64,000 bases of DNA from Mycobacterium sp. 852002-10029_SCH5224772 (GTDB lineage: Bacteria > Actinomycetota > Actinomycetes > Mycobacteriales > Mycobacteriaceae): the NCBI RefSeq assembly GCF_001667315.1, contig NZ_LZHT01000085.1:1-64000 (forward strand), in the 5' to 3' direction. Of this stretch, positions 17,454 to 26,122 are shown one piece after another (position 1 is the first letter of the stretch; each line of letters starts with the position of its first letter). Both the position numbers and the translations under genes were made by a program. Below the pieces are notes generated by a model. The model searched no databases. It was not told the origin of the DNA and saw only the letters and a list, made by a program, of their open reading frames with translations.

Positions 17454-17603
17454 TCAACTAACAGCCGATATCGGCCGCTTCCGGTTGACCCGCTCGCGTC
17501 CTAGATGTGAGCATCGGAAGCCACGGCGGGGCATGCCCCTTCATGCGGGGCACCACACGCGTCGGCGCCAGACCCCGAACTGCTTCTAAGGAGAGGGATC
17601 GGT

Positions 17604-19049
17604 ATGCATGCACGCGCCAAGTCCATAGACCAACGCGCCCAAGCATTTTCGCCGCGCCGACACCGCCGCATAGCGGACTGGAATCCAGAAGACGCGGCCG
17701 CCTGGGAGGGCGGCAACAAAATGATCGCCCGGCGCAATCTGCTCGGCACCATCGCGGGTGACCACGTGGCGTTCTCGATCTGGACGCTGTGGCCCGTCAT
17801 GGCGCTGTTCATGCCCGGGTCCGTCTACGGCTTCTCCGCCGGCGACAAGCTGTTGCTGGGCGCGGTGGCCACCCTCGTCGGTGGTTGCGCCCGGATTCCC
17901 TACACCCTGGGTATCGCCGCCTTCGGCGGCCGCAATTGGACGACGTTCTCCGCCTTGGTGTTACTGATCCCGACGGCAGGCACGATCGCGTTGCTGGCCA
18001 ATCCCGGTCTGCCACTGTGGCTTTTCGTGCTGTGCGCCGCGCTGACCGGGTTGGGCGGCGGCAACTACGCGGCCTCGCTGGCCAACGTCAACGCCTTCTA
18101 CCCGCAGCGGCTCAAGGGCGCCGCGCTGGCGCTGAACGCCGGCGTCGCCAACCTCGGGGTCGCGGTCATCCAGCTGGTCGGCCTGCTGGTGCTGGCCACC
18201 GCCGGGCATCAGGCCCCGTACTGGGTGTGCGCGATCTACCTGGTGTTGCTGGTCGTCGCGGCGATCGCGGCCGCGTTGGTCATGGACAACATCCCCCACG
18301 GCACCCAGCTGAGCACCATGCGTTCGATCCTGTTCGAGCGCGACACCCACGTGATCTCGCTGCTCTACATCGCCACCTTCGGCTCCTGGATCGGCTTCTC
18401 CTTCGCCTTCGGCCAGGTGATGCAAGTCCATTTCCTGGAAAACGGGGAGAGCGCCAAGCACGCGGCGCTGCACGCTGCGGAGGTGGCCTTCGTCGGCCCC
18501 CTGCTGGGCTCCCTGGCGCGCATCTACGGCGGCCGGCTGGCCGACCGTGTCGGCGGCAGCCGTGTCACGCTGCACGTCCTTGCCGGGATGACCGTAGGCG
18601 CCGCGCTGTTGGTCACCGTCAGTGCCCTCGAGGACCATCACGCCATTTCGCGCCCCGTCAGCATGATCGGCGGCGTCGCCGGCTTCCTGGTGCTGTTCAT
18701 CCTGTCCGGCATGGGAAACGGGTCGGTGTTCAAGTTGATCCCGTCGGTCTATGAGGCGCGCAGTCGCGGGCTGGACATCAGCGAAGCCGGCCGCCGTCAT
18801 TGGGCGCGCGCGAAGTCGGGATCGCTGATCGGCATCTGCTCCGCCGTCGGCGCGTTCGGCGGCGTAGGAATCAACCTGGCGCTGCGGCAGTCCTACCTGA
18901 GCACCGGCACCGAGACGGCGGCGTACTGGGTGTTTCTGGCTTCCTACGTCGGAGCGGCGGTCATGACGTGGATGGCCTACGTCCGGCGGCCCGCCGCGAC
19001 CCCAGGCCTGTCCGACGCTCGTCCGCAAGCCGAGGCCGCGCATGTGTGA
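17604..19049 (+). CDS. narK3: Nitrate/nitrite MFS transporter NarK3
   Basis: A 481-residue 12-helix transporter of the nitrate/nitrite porter family, matching Rv0261c. The N-terminus has the RRIADWNPEDAAAWEGGNKM stretch and the first signature is LTGLGGGNYAASLANVNAFY (about 150-170), followed by ALNAGVANLGVAVIQ. Conserved basic residues follow in the KHAALHAAEVAFVGPLLG half. It probably imports nitrate or exchanges nitrate and nitrite, feeding NirBD. The ATG at 17604 has an AAGGAG about 13 nt upstream. The downstream HemD-regulator gene starts 77 bp later in the same direction. Confidence 0.85.
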   Translation: MHARAKSIDQRAQAFSPRRHRRIADWNPEDAAAWEGGNKMIARRNLLGTIAGDHVAFSIWTLWPVMALFMPGSVYGFSAGDKLLLGAVATLVGGCARIPYTLGIAAFGGRNWTTFSALVLLIPTAGTIALLANPGLPLWLFVLCAALTGLGGGNYAASLANVNAFYPQRLKGAALALNAGVANLGVAVIQLVGLLVLATAGHQAPYWVCAIYLVLLVVAAIAAALVMDNIPHGTQLSTMRSILFERDTHVISLLYIATFGSWIGFSFAFGQVMQVHFLENGESAKHAALHAAEVAFVGPLLGSLARIYGGRLADRVGGSRVTLHVLAGMTVGAALLVTVSALEDHHAISRPVSMIGGVAGFLVLFILSGMGNGSVFKLIPSVYEARSRGLDISEAGRRHWARAKSGSLIGICSAVGAFGGVGINLALRQSYLSTGTETAAYWVFLASYVGAAVMTWMAYVRRPAATPGLSDARPQAEAAHV

Positions 19050-19126
19050 GCGGACTCGCAACACGGGCAATGCCACAGCAATTGCTCGGTAACGCAACCG
19101 AAACGTCGCAGGCATACACACTTCAT

Positions 19127-20290
19127 ATGGCCCCCCAACTGGCCCCACCAGAGTCCGCGCCGCTGACCGGCTACCGGATCGCTGTCACGTCGGCGAACCG
19201 GGCCGAAGAGCTGTGCGCGTTGCTGCGCCGCAACGGCGCGGAGGTCACCAGCGCCGCGGCCATCAACCTCATCGCGCTGCCCGAGGACGAAGAACTGCAC
19301 CACCACACCGAGGCGGTGATCGCCCAGCCACCCGATATCTTGGTGGCGCACACCGGCATCGGCTTCCGCGGCTGGCTCGCCGCGGCCGACGGCTGGGGCT
19401 TGGCCACCCAACTGCTGGCGTCGCTGTCCACGGCGCGGATCGTGGCCCGCGGGCCGAAGGCGACCGGCGCGTTGCGCGCCGCCGGACTGCACGAGGAGTG
19501 GTCCCCCGCATCCGAATCGTCGCGCGAAGTCCTGCGATACCTGCTCGACTCGAATGTCGCCGGCAAGCGGATCGCCGTCCAGCTGCACGGCGCGGCCGAA
19601 AGCTGGGATCCTTTCCCGGAATTCCTCAACGGATTGCGGGCCGCGGGCGCGCAGGTGGTCCCCCTCCACGTATACCGCTGGAAGCCGACGCCGGCGGGCG
19701 GCGAATTCGACCAACTCGTCGCGTCGGTCGCCCGGCGACGGTTCGACGCGGTGACGTTCACCTCGGCACCCGCGGGCGCGGCGCTGCTGGAGCGCAGCCG
19801 CGAGTTGGGCCTCGAAGACCTACTGCTGCAAGCGCTTCGCAGCGACGTGCACGCGATGTGCGTGGGCCCGGTCACCGCCCAGCCCTTGATCCGTGCCGGG
19901 GTCCCGACGTCGTCGCCCGAACGAATGCGGTTGGGGGCGTTGGCCCGTCACATCGCCCAGGAGCTCCCGACACTTCGGTCGTGCATCATCCGTGCGGGTG
20001 GCCACGAGATGGAGATTCGCGGGACCTGTGTGCTGGTCGACGGTTCGCCGCGGTCGCTGTCGGGATCGGGAATGGCGACGCTGCGGGCACTCGCGGAGCG
20101 CCCCGGCGACGTCGTCGCGCGCAACGACCTGTTGCGGGTGCTGCCCGGCAACAGCAACGACCCCCACGCCGTCGATACCGCCGTGCTGCGGCTGCGAACG
20201 GCGCTGGGCGACAAGAACATCATCGCGACGGTGGTCAAGCGCGGCTACCGGCTCGCGATCGACCATCCCGGTAAATCCCCATGGCACTGA
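19127..20290 (+). CDS. HemD-like domain fused to an OmpR-type winged helix (Rv0260c-like)
   Basis: A 387-residue fusion. Residues about 18-270 form a uroporphyrinogen-III-synthase (HemD) fold (LTGYRIAVTSANRAEELCAL, FTSAPAGAALLERS). Residues about 285-380 form a winged-helix effector domain (RSLSGSGMATLRALAERPGD, DTAVLRLRTALGDKNIIATV, KRGYRLAI) as in OmpR/PhoB regulators. Homologues are described as nitrate/nitrite-assimilation regulators (NnaR-type), so it more likely senses a tetrapyrrole-related or nitrogen signal and controls nirBD and nar transporters than makes uroporphyrinogen. The ATG at 19127 is the first plausible start. It overlaps the next gene by 10 bp. Confidence 0.85.
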   Translation: MAPQLAPPESAPLTGYRIAVTSANRAEELCALLRRNGAEVTSAAAINLIALPEDEELHHHTEAVIAQPPDILVAHTGIGFRGWLAAADGWGLATQLLASLSTARIVARGPKATGALRAAGLHEEWSPASESSREVLRYLLDSNVAGKRIAVQLHGAAESWDPFPEFLNGLRAAGAQVVPLHVYRWKPTPAGGEFDQLVASVARRRFDAVTFTSAPAGAALLERSRELGLEDLLLQALRSDVHAMCVGPVTAQPLIRAGVPTSSPERMRLGALARHIAQELPTLRSCIIRAGGHEMEIRGTCVLVDGSPRSLSGSGMATLRALAERPGDVVARNDLLRVLPGNSNDPHAVDTAVLRLRTALGDKNIIATVVKRGYRLAIDHPGKSPWH

Positions 20291-21051
20291 TCCTGGTAGC
20301 GCACGGCACCCGTAGGCCCGGTGGCGTGACGATGATCGAAGACCTTGCGGCACAGGTGAGTACGCTCGTTCATCGCACGGTCGACGTCGCGTTCGTGGAT
20401 GTGGTGGGCCCTACCCCCAGCGAGGTCCTCGCGGGGGTGAAGGCCGCCGACCGGCCGGCCATCGTGGTGCCGGCGTTCCTGTCGCGCGGATATCACGTCC
20501 GGGCCGACCTGCCCGCCCACGTCGCGATCAGCGGGCATCCGAACGTGACCGTGACCTCCGCGTTGGGCCCGAGCGGCCAGATCGCGCGCATCGTCGGCGA
20601 TCAGCTGCTCAAATGCGGTTGGCGCCCGGGCGATTCGGTGATTCTTGCGGCCGCGGGCACCTCGGATGACAAGGCGCGGTCTGACCTGCACACCACGGCG
20701 ACGTTGTTGTCGGCGCTCACCGGGTCACGGGTGAGCCTGGCGTTCGCAGCCACCGGTGACCCGCAACTGCACGAGGCGGTCGAGTGGTCGAGGCGTCGTG
20801 GTCCTCGCGGTGGACGCGTCGTGGCCGCCTCCTACCTGTTGGCCGACGGCTTGTTCCAGCAACGGCTGCATTGCTGCGGCGCCGATCTCATCAGTCAGCC
20901 GCTGGGGACTCATCCCGGTCTGGCACGCCTGATCGCGAACCGATTCCGCCGCGCCCTGCCGCCCGCCCTGGCCGCCACCGCCCGGCATGCGTCACGCCGT
21001 TCGGGCCAGCGTCAGGTCACCCACGCGCGCACGTTGCGGCCAATTCCTTGA
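20281..21051 (+). CDS. CbiX/SirB-family chelatase-like protein (Rv0259c-like)
   Basis: A 256-residue protein starting MALILVAHGTRRPGGVTMIE; the His in VAHGTR is the catalytic metal-site residue of CbiX/SirB chelatases, and the PAFLSRGYHVRADLP block (about residues 65-80) supplies the second His of that family. It likely inserts Fe2+ or Co2+ into sirohydrochlorin, which here would supply siroheme for NirB. Its ATG overlaps the upstream regulator's end by 10 bp, so the two are coupled. The C-terminal 50 residues are Arg/Ala-rich and less conserved. Confidence 0.8.
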   Translation: MALILVAHGTRRPGGVTMIEDLAAQVSTLVHRTVDVAFVDVVGPTPSEVLAGVKAADRPAIVVPAFLSRGYHVRADLPAHVAISGHPNVTVTSALGPSGQIARIVGDQLLKCGWRPGDSVILAAAGTSDDKARSDLHTTATLLSALTGSRVSLAFAATGDPQLHEAVEWSRRRGPRGGRVVAASYLLADGLFQQRLHCCGADLISQPLGTHPGLARLIANRFRRALPPALAATARHASRRSGQRQVTHARTLRPIP

Positions 21052-21082
21052 TCTTTGGTCTCGAACCGGCGATCCTGGCACC

Positions 21083-21538
21083 ATGCCCCGTAGCCGCGAA
21101 GAGCCGTCGCCCGGGCTCCTTGACCCCGTCGCCAAGATGCTGCGGTTGCCGTTCGGCACACCGGAATTCATCGACCGGATCGTCACCGGAGGGGTCAACC
21201 AGGTAGGCCGCCGGACGCTGGGGATGCTGATCACCACCTGGGATGCCGCCGGGGGCGGGCCGTTCGCGGCGAGCGCCGTCGCATCCACGGGTATGGCCAA
21301 GACCGCCGAAATCGTCCAAAGCAATTTCGTGGGCCCGGTGTTCGGCCCGCTGCTGAAAATCCTCGGCGCCGACAAGGCCGCCACGCGGGCCTCGTTGTGC
21401 GCCTCTCAGCTCGTGGGCCTGGGCATCATGCGCTACGGCATCCGCTCCGAGCCGCTGCATTCGATGTCGGTGGACGCGCTCGTCGACGCGATCGGACCGA
21501 CGATGCAGCGCTACCTGGTCGGCGACATCACCCGTTGA
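21083..21538 (+). CDS. TetR C-terminal-domain-like protein without a DNA-binding domain (Rv0258c-like)
   Basis: A 151-residue all-helical protein. The stretch from about residue 88, KAATRASLCASQLVGLGIMR, followed by DALVDAIGPTMQRYLVGDI, closely resembles the ligand-binding/dimerisation part of TetR regulators, but no helix-turn-helix precedes it: the N-terminus is MPRSREEPSPGLLDPVAKML. It is short in M. tuberculosis too as I remember it, so it is a conserved reduced form rather than a local truncation. It may be a dimerisation partner or ligand sink for a full TetR. It ends 12 bp before the convergent nirD stop. Confidence 0.65.
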   Translation: MPRSREEPSPGLLDPVAKMLRLPFGTPEFIDRIVTGGVNQVGRRTLGMLITTWDAAGGGPFAASAVASTGMAKTAEIVQSNFVGPVFGPLLKILGADKAATRASLCASQLVGLGIMRYGIRSEPLHSMSVDALVDAIGPTMQRYLVGDITR

Positions 21539-21550
21539 AACCTCGCGCGC

Positions 21551-21919
21551 TCAGGCGGCCCTGGGCTCGTCGTCGCGCGCGATCTGGACGAAGCCGTCGG
21601 CGGTGATCCGCACCGGAAACACCGGCACCGAAACATTCGGATCGTCCAGGCAGGAGCCGTCTTCGAGCGAAAACGCCTGCTTGAGGATGGGCGACTGAAC
21701 CGTGACGCGGCCGTCGCGGTCGCCCACGATGCCGCGGGACAGCACCGCCGCCCCGGAGAACGGGTCGACGTTTCCCACCGCACGCACCGAGCCGTCGTCG
21801 AGCCGGAACAAGGCGGCCTGGGAGCCGTCGTCGAGCAGGACGCCGACGCCGCGACCCGGAATGAGGTGGTCGTAAGAGCAAGCGCTCGTCCACACTGCAA
21901 TGTCGTTGAGAAGCGTCAT
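21551..21919 (-). CDS. nirD: Nitrite reductase small subunit NirD
   Basis: A 122-residue Rieske-fold subunit of assimilatory NADH-dependent nitrite reductase. As in other NirD proteins, the Cys-His iron-sulfur ligands of true Rieske proteins are absent; the fold is seen in ALFRLDDGSVRAVGNVDPFSG and SPILKQAFSLEDGSCLDDP. It stabilises or assists NirB in the six-electron reduction of nitrite to ammonium in the cytoplasm. Its ATG overlaps the nirB stop (ATGA), so translation is coupled. Confidence 0.92.
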   Translation of the reverse strand: MTLLNDIAVWTSACSYDHLIPGRGVGVLLDDGSQAALFRLDDGSVRAVGNVDPFSGAAVLSRGIVGDRDGRVTVQSPILKQAFSLEDGSCLDDPNVSVPVFPVRITADGFVQIARDDEPRAA

Positions 21920-24510
21920 GATACCTTCCTCGTTCCTCCGGAGTTGGCCGCGCGGACTGTCGGCATGCCAATGGACACAGGGATTTTGCGACCGGCGTGC
22001 TCGGTGAATGTCACCGTCGAATCGACGGCGTCGGGAGCGTTGACGAACGACACGAACCGCGACAGCTTGTCCGGATCATCGAGGACCCCCTTCCATTCGC
22101 ACTTGTAGTTCTGCACATGCCGCTCCATTGCGGCCTCGAATTCTTCCGCCAGGCCCAGCGAGTCGTCGCAGACGACCTCACGCACATGATCCAGACCTCC
22201 GTCGAGCGAGTCGACCCACGGCGCGGTGCGCTGCAGCCGGTCGGCCGTCCGGATGTAGTACATGACCAACCGATCGACGTACCGGACCAGCGTCTCGGTG
22301 TCGAGGTCGCTGACCAGCAGCTGCGCGTGCTTGGGGGTCATGCCGCCGTTGCCGCCGACGTAGAGGTTCCAGCCCTTTTCGGTGGCGATGACGCCCACGT
22401 CCTTGGAGCGGGCTTCGGCGCACTCGCGCGCGCAGCCGGAGACGCCCATCTTGATTTTGTGCGGTGCCCGCAGACCGCGGTACCGCAGTTCGAGGTCGAT
22501 GGCCAGCTGCACCGAATCCTGCTGCCCGTAACGGCACCAGTCGGTGCCCACGCAGCTCTTCACCGTGCGCAGCGCCTTGCCGTAGGCGTGCCCGGATTCC
22601 ATGCCGCCGTCCACCAGGCGTTTCCAGATCTCCGGCAGTTGGTCCACCCGCGCACCGAACAGGTCGATCCGTTGGCCGCCGGTGATCTTGGTGTAAAGGC
22701 CGAAGTCCTGGGCGATCTGGCCGATCAGGATCAGGTGCTCGGGCTTGATGTCGCCACCGGGGACCCGGGGCACCACCGAATAGCTGCCGTTCTTCTGGAT
22801 GTTGGCCAGGAAATGGTCGTTGGAATCCTGCAGCGAGGCCTGCTCGCCCTCGAGGATGTGGTCCGAGCCGGTGGACGCCAGGATCGAGGCGACCACGGGT
22901 TTGCAGATGTCGCAACCCTTTCCGCGGCCGAAGCGCTCCAGCAGACCGGAGAAGGTCCGCAGCTCGGTGGCGGAGATGATCTCGAAAAGCTCGGCACGCG
23001 ACTGGCCGAAGTGCTCGCACAGCGCCTTGGACTGCTCGACTCCCTCGGCTTCCAGCAGCTGCTTGAGCAGCGGCACGCAGGACCCGCATGACGTCCCGGC
23101 CGAGGTGCACGACTTGAGCGAGGCGACATCGGCGCAGCCGTCGGCGATCGCGCATTTCAGATCGCCCTTGGTGACGTTGTTGCACGAGCAGATCTGCGCC
23201 GAATCCGGCAGCGCCCCAATGCCCAACGCCTCACCGCCGCCGGAGGACGTCGGGGCGATCAGCGCGAGCGGATCCCCGGGCAGTTCGCTGCCGACCATGG
23301 GCCGCAGCACCCCGTAGGACGAGGCATCACCGACCAGGACGCCGCCGAGTAGGGTCCTGGCGTCGTCGGAGAGCACCAGCTTGGCGTACGTCCGGTTGAC
23401 CGCGTCGTTGACGGCGACCTCGAGGCAGTTCTCGGTGACCCCCATCGCGTCACCGAAGCTGGCGACGTCGACGCCGAGCAGTTTGAGCTTCGTGGACAGG
23501 TCCGCCTCGCCGAACTCCGCGACGCCGTCCAGCAGCCGGTCGGCCACCACCTCGGCGGACGTGTAGCCCGGCCCCACCAAGCCGTAGCACAGGCCGCCGA
23601 TCGCGGCGACCTCGCCGATCGCGTAGATGTCGGGATCGCTTGTCCGGCAGGACACGTCGGTGAGCACCCCGCCCCGCTCGGCGCGCGTCAGCCCGGCGGC
23701 GACCGCCAGCTCGTCGCGCGGCCGGACGCCGGCCGCGAAGATCACCAAGCCGGCGTCGACTTCCTGGCCGTCGGTCAGGCGCACCCGCACCGAGGTGGAG
23801 CCGTCCGGGTGGTCGACCGATTCGATCGACGCGGTGCCCGCACCCACATGGACGGAGATGCCGAGGTCGCCGACCATCCGGGCCAGCAGCGCACCGCCGG
23901 CCTCGTCGATCTGCTGGGCCATCAGTCGCGGCATCATCTCGACGACGTGGGTCCGCAATCCGAACTGGCGCAGCGCATTAGCGGCTTCCAGCCCCAGGAG
24001 ACCGCCGCCGATGACCACGCCCGCGGTGGCGTGCGAGGTTTCCGCCGCGCGCTGGGCATCGGCGCGGATCGCGTCGAGGTCGTCGAGCGTGCGGTACACG
24101 TGGCACGCGGGCAGATCGTGGCCGGGTACCGGCGGCACGAACGCGTAAGACCCGGTCGCCAGGACCAAGGTGTCATAGTCGTGGCGCTGGCCGTCGGCGG
24201 TGAGTACCGACTTTGTGGCGCGGTCGATTTCGGTGACCCGCTGGTTCAGTACCAGCCGGACCCGCTCGTCCCCCGCGTACTCGTTGCCGGGTAGTGCGAG
24301 CAGCTTGCGATCCCAGCTTTCGGTGTAGGAGGTCAGCCCCACCCGGTCATAGGCCGCGTCGGTCTCCTCGGCGAAAACCGTGATGCGCCAACGCCCTTCG
24401 GAGTCGCGGGCGCGGAGCGCCTCGACGAACCGGTGCCCCACCATGCCATGTCCGACTACGATGATGTGACGCTGCGCACAGTTTGCGCGCGAAATCCCGT
24501 CTGCAGACAT
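21916..24510 (-). CDS. nirB: Assimilatory nitrite reductase large subunit NirB
   Basis: An 864-residue siroheme/FAD/Fe-S enzyme. Order: FAD/NADH oxidoreductase domain (about 15-425, with GHGMVGHRFVEALR and AGVVIGGGLLGLEAANALR), a BFD-type [2Fe-2S] domain (CSCNNVTKG and CTSAGTSCGSCVPLL, about 440-490), then ferredoxin-like and siroheme/[4Fe-4S] domains (CVGTDWCRYGQ and GVSGCARECAEARSKDVG, about 660-720). It reduces nitrite to ammonium using NADH. The ATG at 24510 has no obvious Shine-Dalgarno. The 227-bp gap to divergent acr2 holds the promoter. Siroheme is probably supplied by the chelatase-like gene 900 bp away. Confidence 0.95.
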   Translation of the reverse strand: MSADGISRANCAQRHIIVVGHGMVGHRFVEALRARDSEGRWRITVFAEETDAAYDRVGLTSYTESWDRKLLALPGNEYAGDERVRLVLNQRVTEIDRATKSVLTADGQRHDYDTLVLATGSYAFVPPVPGHDLPACHVYRTLDDLDAIRADAQRAAETSHATAGVVIGGGLLGLEAANALRQFGLRTHVVEMMPRLMAQQIDEAGGALLARMVGDLGISVHVGAGTASIESVDHPDGSTSVRVRLTDGQEVDAGLVIFAAGVRPRDELAVAAGLTRAERGGVLTDVSCRTSDPDIYAIGEVAAIGGLCYGLVGPGYTSAEVVADRLLDGVAEFGEADLSTKLKLLGVDVASFGDAMGVTENCLEVAVNDAVNRTYAKLVLSDDARTLLGGVLVGDASSYGVLRPMVGSELPGDPLALIAPTSSGGGEALGIGALPDSAQICSCNNVTKGDLKCAIADGCADVASLKSCTSAGTSCGSCVPLLKQLLEAEGVEQSKALCEHFGQSRAELFEIISATELRTFSGLLERFGRGKGCDICKPVVASILASTGSDHILEGEQASLQDSNDHFLANIQKNGSYSVVPRVPGGDIKPEHLILIGQIAQDFGLYTKITGGQRIDLFGARVDQLPEIWKRLVDGGMESGHAYGKALRTVKSCVGTDWCRYGQQDSVQLAIDLELRYRGLRAPHKIKMGVSGCARECAEARSKDVGVIATEKGWNLYVGGNGGMTPKHAQLLVSDLDTETLVRYVDRLVMYYIRTADRLQRTAPWVDSLDGGLDHVREVVCDDSLGLAEEFEAAMERHVQNYKCEWKGVLDDPDKLSRFVSFVNAPDAVDSTVTFTEHAGRKIPVSIGMPTVRAANSGGTRKVS

Positions 24511-24639
24511 GGCTTTGAGAGTAACGGCCAGAAATTACGTCTCTTTCGCACAATGTGACAGTCCTATGACGAGGATCTCACAACTCACAGGGACGGCTGT
24601 GAGTGATTGTTCGCTGCCGGCGAACGGCCAGCTGGAACT

Positions 24640-24660
24640 TAAGCGTGGTCGACTCATGTT
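24640..24660. promoter_or_regulatory. HAIR-like HspR site upstream of acr2
   Basis: CTTAAGC-N7-ACTCATG matches the HspR inverted repeat CTTGAGT-N7-ACTCAAG at 11 of 14 positions with exact spacing, 78 bp upstream of acr2. acr2 of M. tuberculosis is known to be HspR-repressed, which supports the assignment. Confidence 0.6.
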
Positions 24661-24737
24661 TCTACTAGTAGCCGGTCGTGGCAGAGCCGGTCACAGGAAT
24701 CTCACAACGAAGATCAAGGAATTGAAAGGGAAGCACC

Positions 24738-25190
24738 ATGAGCAACCTCGCACTGTGGTCGCGACCGGCCTGGGACACCGACCGGTGGCTGCGCGACTTT
24801 TTCGGCCCCGCCGCGGCGGCGGACTGGAACAACCCGGCGACCAGCGGCTTCAAGCCCGCCGCCGAGATCGTCCGGGACGGCGACGACGCGATCGTACGGG
24901 TCGAGCTCCCGGGCGTTGACGTCGACCAGGACGTGAACGTCGAGGTGGAGCCCTGGCACGGGATGAGCCGACTGGTCATCCACGGCGAACACCGCGACGA
25001 GCACGCGGAGGAGAAAGACGGCCGCACACTGCGGGAGATCCGGTACGGGTCGTTCCGCCGGTCGTTCCAGCTGCCCGCCCACGTCACCAGCGACGCGATC
25101 ACGGCGACCTACGACGCCGGGGTGCTGACGGTGCGGGTCAGCGGTGCGTACGCCGGGAACCAGGCGCAGCGCATCTCGATCACCAAGTAA
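24738..25190 (+). CDS. acr2: Alpha-crystallin-type heat-shock protein Acr2 (Hsp20)
   Basis: A 150-residue small heat-shock protein. The N-terminal arm MSNLALWSRPAWDTDRWLRD precedes an alpha-crystallin domain (about 45-140) containing RVELPGVDVDQDVNVEVEP, HGEHRDEHAEEKDGRTLREI, RYGSFRRSFQLP and the closing GVLTVRVSG. It is an ATP-independent holdase chaperone induced by heat, oxidative stress and macrophage uptake in M. tuberculosis. It is slightly shorter than Rv0251c. The ATG at 24738 has AAAGGGAAG upstream. A HAIR-like HspR operator lies upstream and a hairpin terminator just downstream. Confidence 0.92.
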   Translation: MSNLALWSRPAWDTDRWLRDFFGPAAAADWNNPATSGFKPAAEIVRDGDDAIVRVELPGVDVDQDVNVEVEPWHGMSRLVIHGEHRDEHAEEKDGRTLREIRYGSFRRSFQLPAHVTSDAITATYDAGVLTVRVSGAYAGNQAQRISITK

Positions 25191-25210
25191 CCGCCGAAAA
25201 GCCGCAAGGG

Positions 25211-25241
25211 CCCCCGCACGCACGGCGTGCCGGGGGCTTTT
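25211..25241 (+). terminator. Rho-independent terminator of acr2
   Basis: CCCCCGCACGC (25211-25221) pairs with GCGTGCCGGGGG (25225-25236) with one bulged C, followed by CTTTT. It begins 20 bp after the acr2 stop and also lies just beyond the end of the convergent lyase gene. Confidence 0.8.
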
Positions 25242-25255
25242 GTGTCTGCTCGGCG

Positions 25256-26017
25256 TCAGCCCCAGCGGGCGAGCAGTTCGTTGGCCCGGCCCGTCAGCGC
25301 GGCCTGCAGGAAGGGCCCGAAGCTGATCCGCGCCACGCCCAGCGGACCGAAGGACGCCGGGTCGTCCTCGTCAGGCAGCGCGATCGCATTGACCGGCAAG
25401 ACCAACTCGGCGGTCAGGCGCCGCAACGTGTCGGGGTGGTGACGCCCGACCGGGTACAGAACGTCGGCGCCGGCGGCCGCGGCCAGATTCAGCCGCGCCA
25501 CGGCGCGGTCGACGCGGTCGGACTCCTCGCCGTCCTGGCGCAGAAACAGATCGGTTCGGGCATTGATGACCACATGGACCCCGGCCGCGTCGGCGGCCGA
25601 CCGCAGCGCGCCGACCAGTTCGGCGTGTTCGTCGGCGGACCGCAGTCGCTTGCCCTGCGAGTGCACGGTGTCCTCGATGTTCAGCCCGACGGCCCCGACG
25701 CCCAGCAAGCCCTCGATCAGGCGGTCCGCCGGGAGTCCGTAGCCGGATTCGACGTCCACCGACACCGGGACGTCGACCGCCGCGGTGATCTGCGCGACGC
25801 GATCCAGGACGTCGTCGAACGACATGCCCTCGTTGTCCGGTTTGCCGATCGAGTCCGCCATCGGATGGCTGCCCACCGTGAGCGCCACGAATCCGGCGCC
25901 GGCGGCCAGGCGCGCCGACCAGGCGTCCCACACCGTCGGCAGGATGACCGGGTTCCCCGGCCGATGCAGCCTCAACAGGGCGGCGGCGCGCTCGGCAGGC
26001 GTGGTGGGGCCCGTCAT
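25256..26017 (-). CDS. Isocitrate lyase/PEP mutase-family protein
   Basis: A 253-residue TIM-barrel protein. It has the family start FVALTVGSHPMADSIGKPDN (about 45-65), the metal-binding acidic loop VPVSVDVESGYG (about 85-95) and VGLNIEDTVHSQGKRL. There is no canonical KKCGH active-site loop of true isocitrate lyase, so it belongs to the PEP-mutase/oxaloacetate-hydrolase-like group and resembles Rv1998c. It may cleave a C-C or P-C bond in a 2-oxo or 2-methylisocitrate-like acid. M. tuberculosis has no gene here as I remember the order, so it is probably an insertion. It converges with acr2. Confidence 0.8.
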   Translation of the reverse strand: MTGPTTPAERAAALLRLHRPGNPVILPTVWDAWSARLAAGAGFVALTVGSHPMADSIGKPDNEGMSFDDVLDRVAQITAAVDVPVSVDVESGYGLPADRLIEGLLGVGAVGLNIEDTVHSQGKRLRSADEHAELVGALRSAADAAGVHVVINARTDLFLRQDGEESDRVDRAVARLNLAAAAGADVLYPVGRHHPDTLRRLTAELVLPVNAIALPDEDDPASFGPLGVARISFGPFLQAALTGRANELLARWG

Positions 26018-26122
26018 AAGTGTTTGCTCCCTTGGCGTCCGGGCTCAATGCTCTGACGTTCGGCTGCGCCGTGGATAGTATTGAGTGCGTACTGTGATCC
26101 GAAACACTGCCGAGGAGATCCC

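Noticed and set aside
25256..26017. True glyoxylate-cycle isocitrate lyase
   Set aside because: Too short (253 residues) and without the KKCGH catalytic loop.
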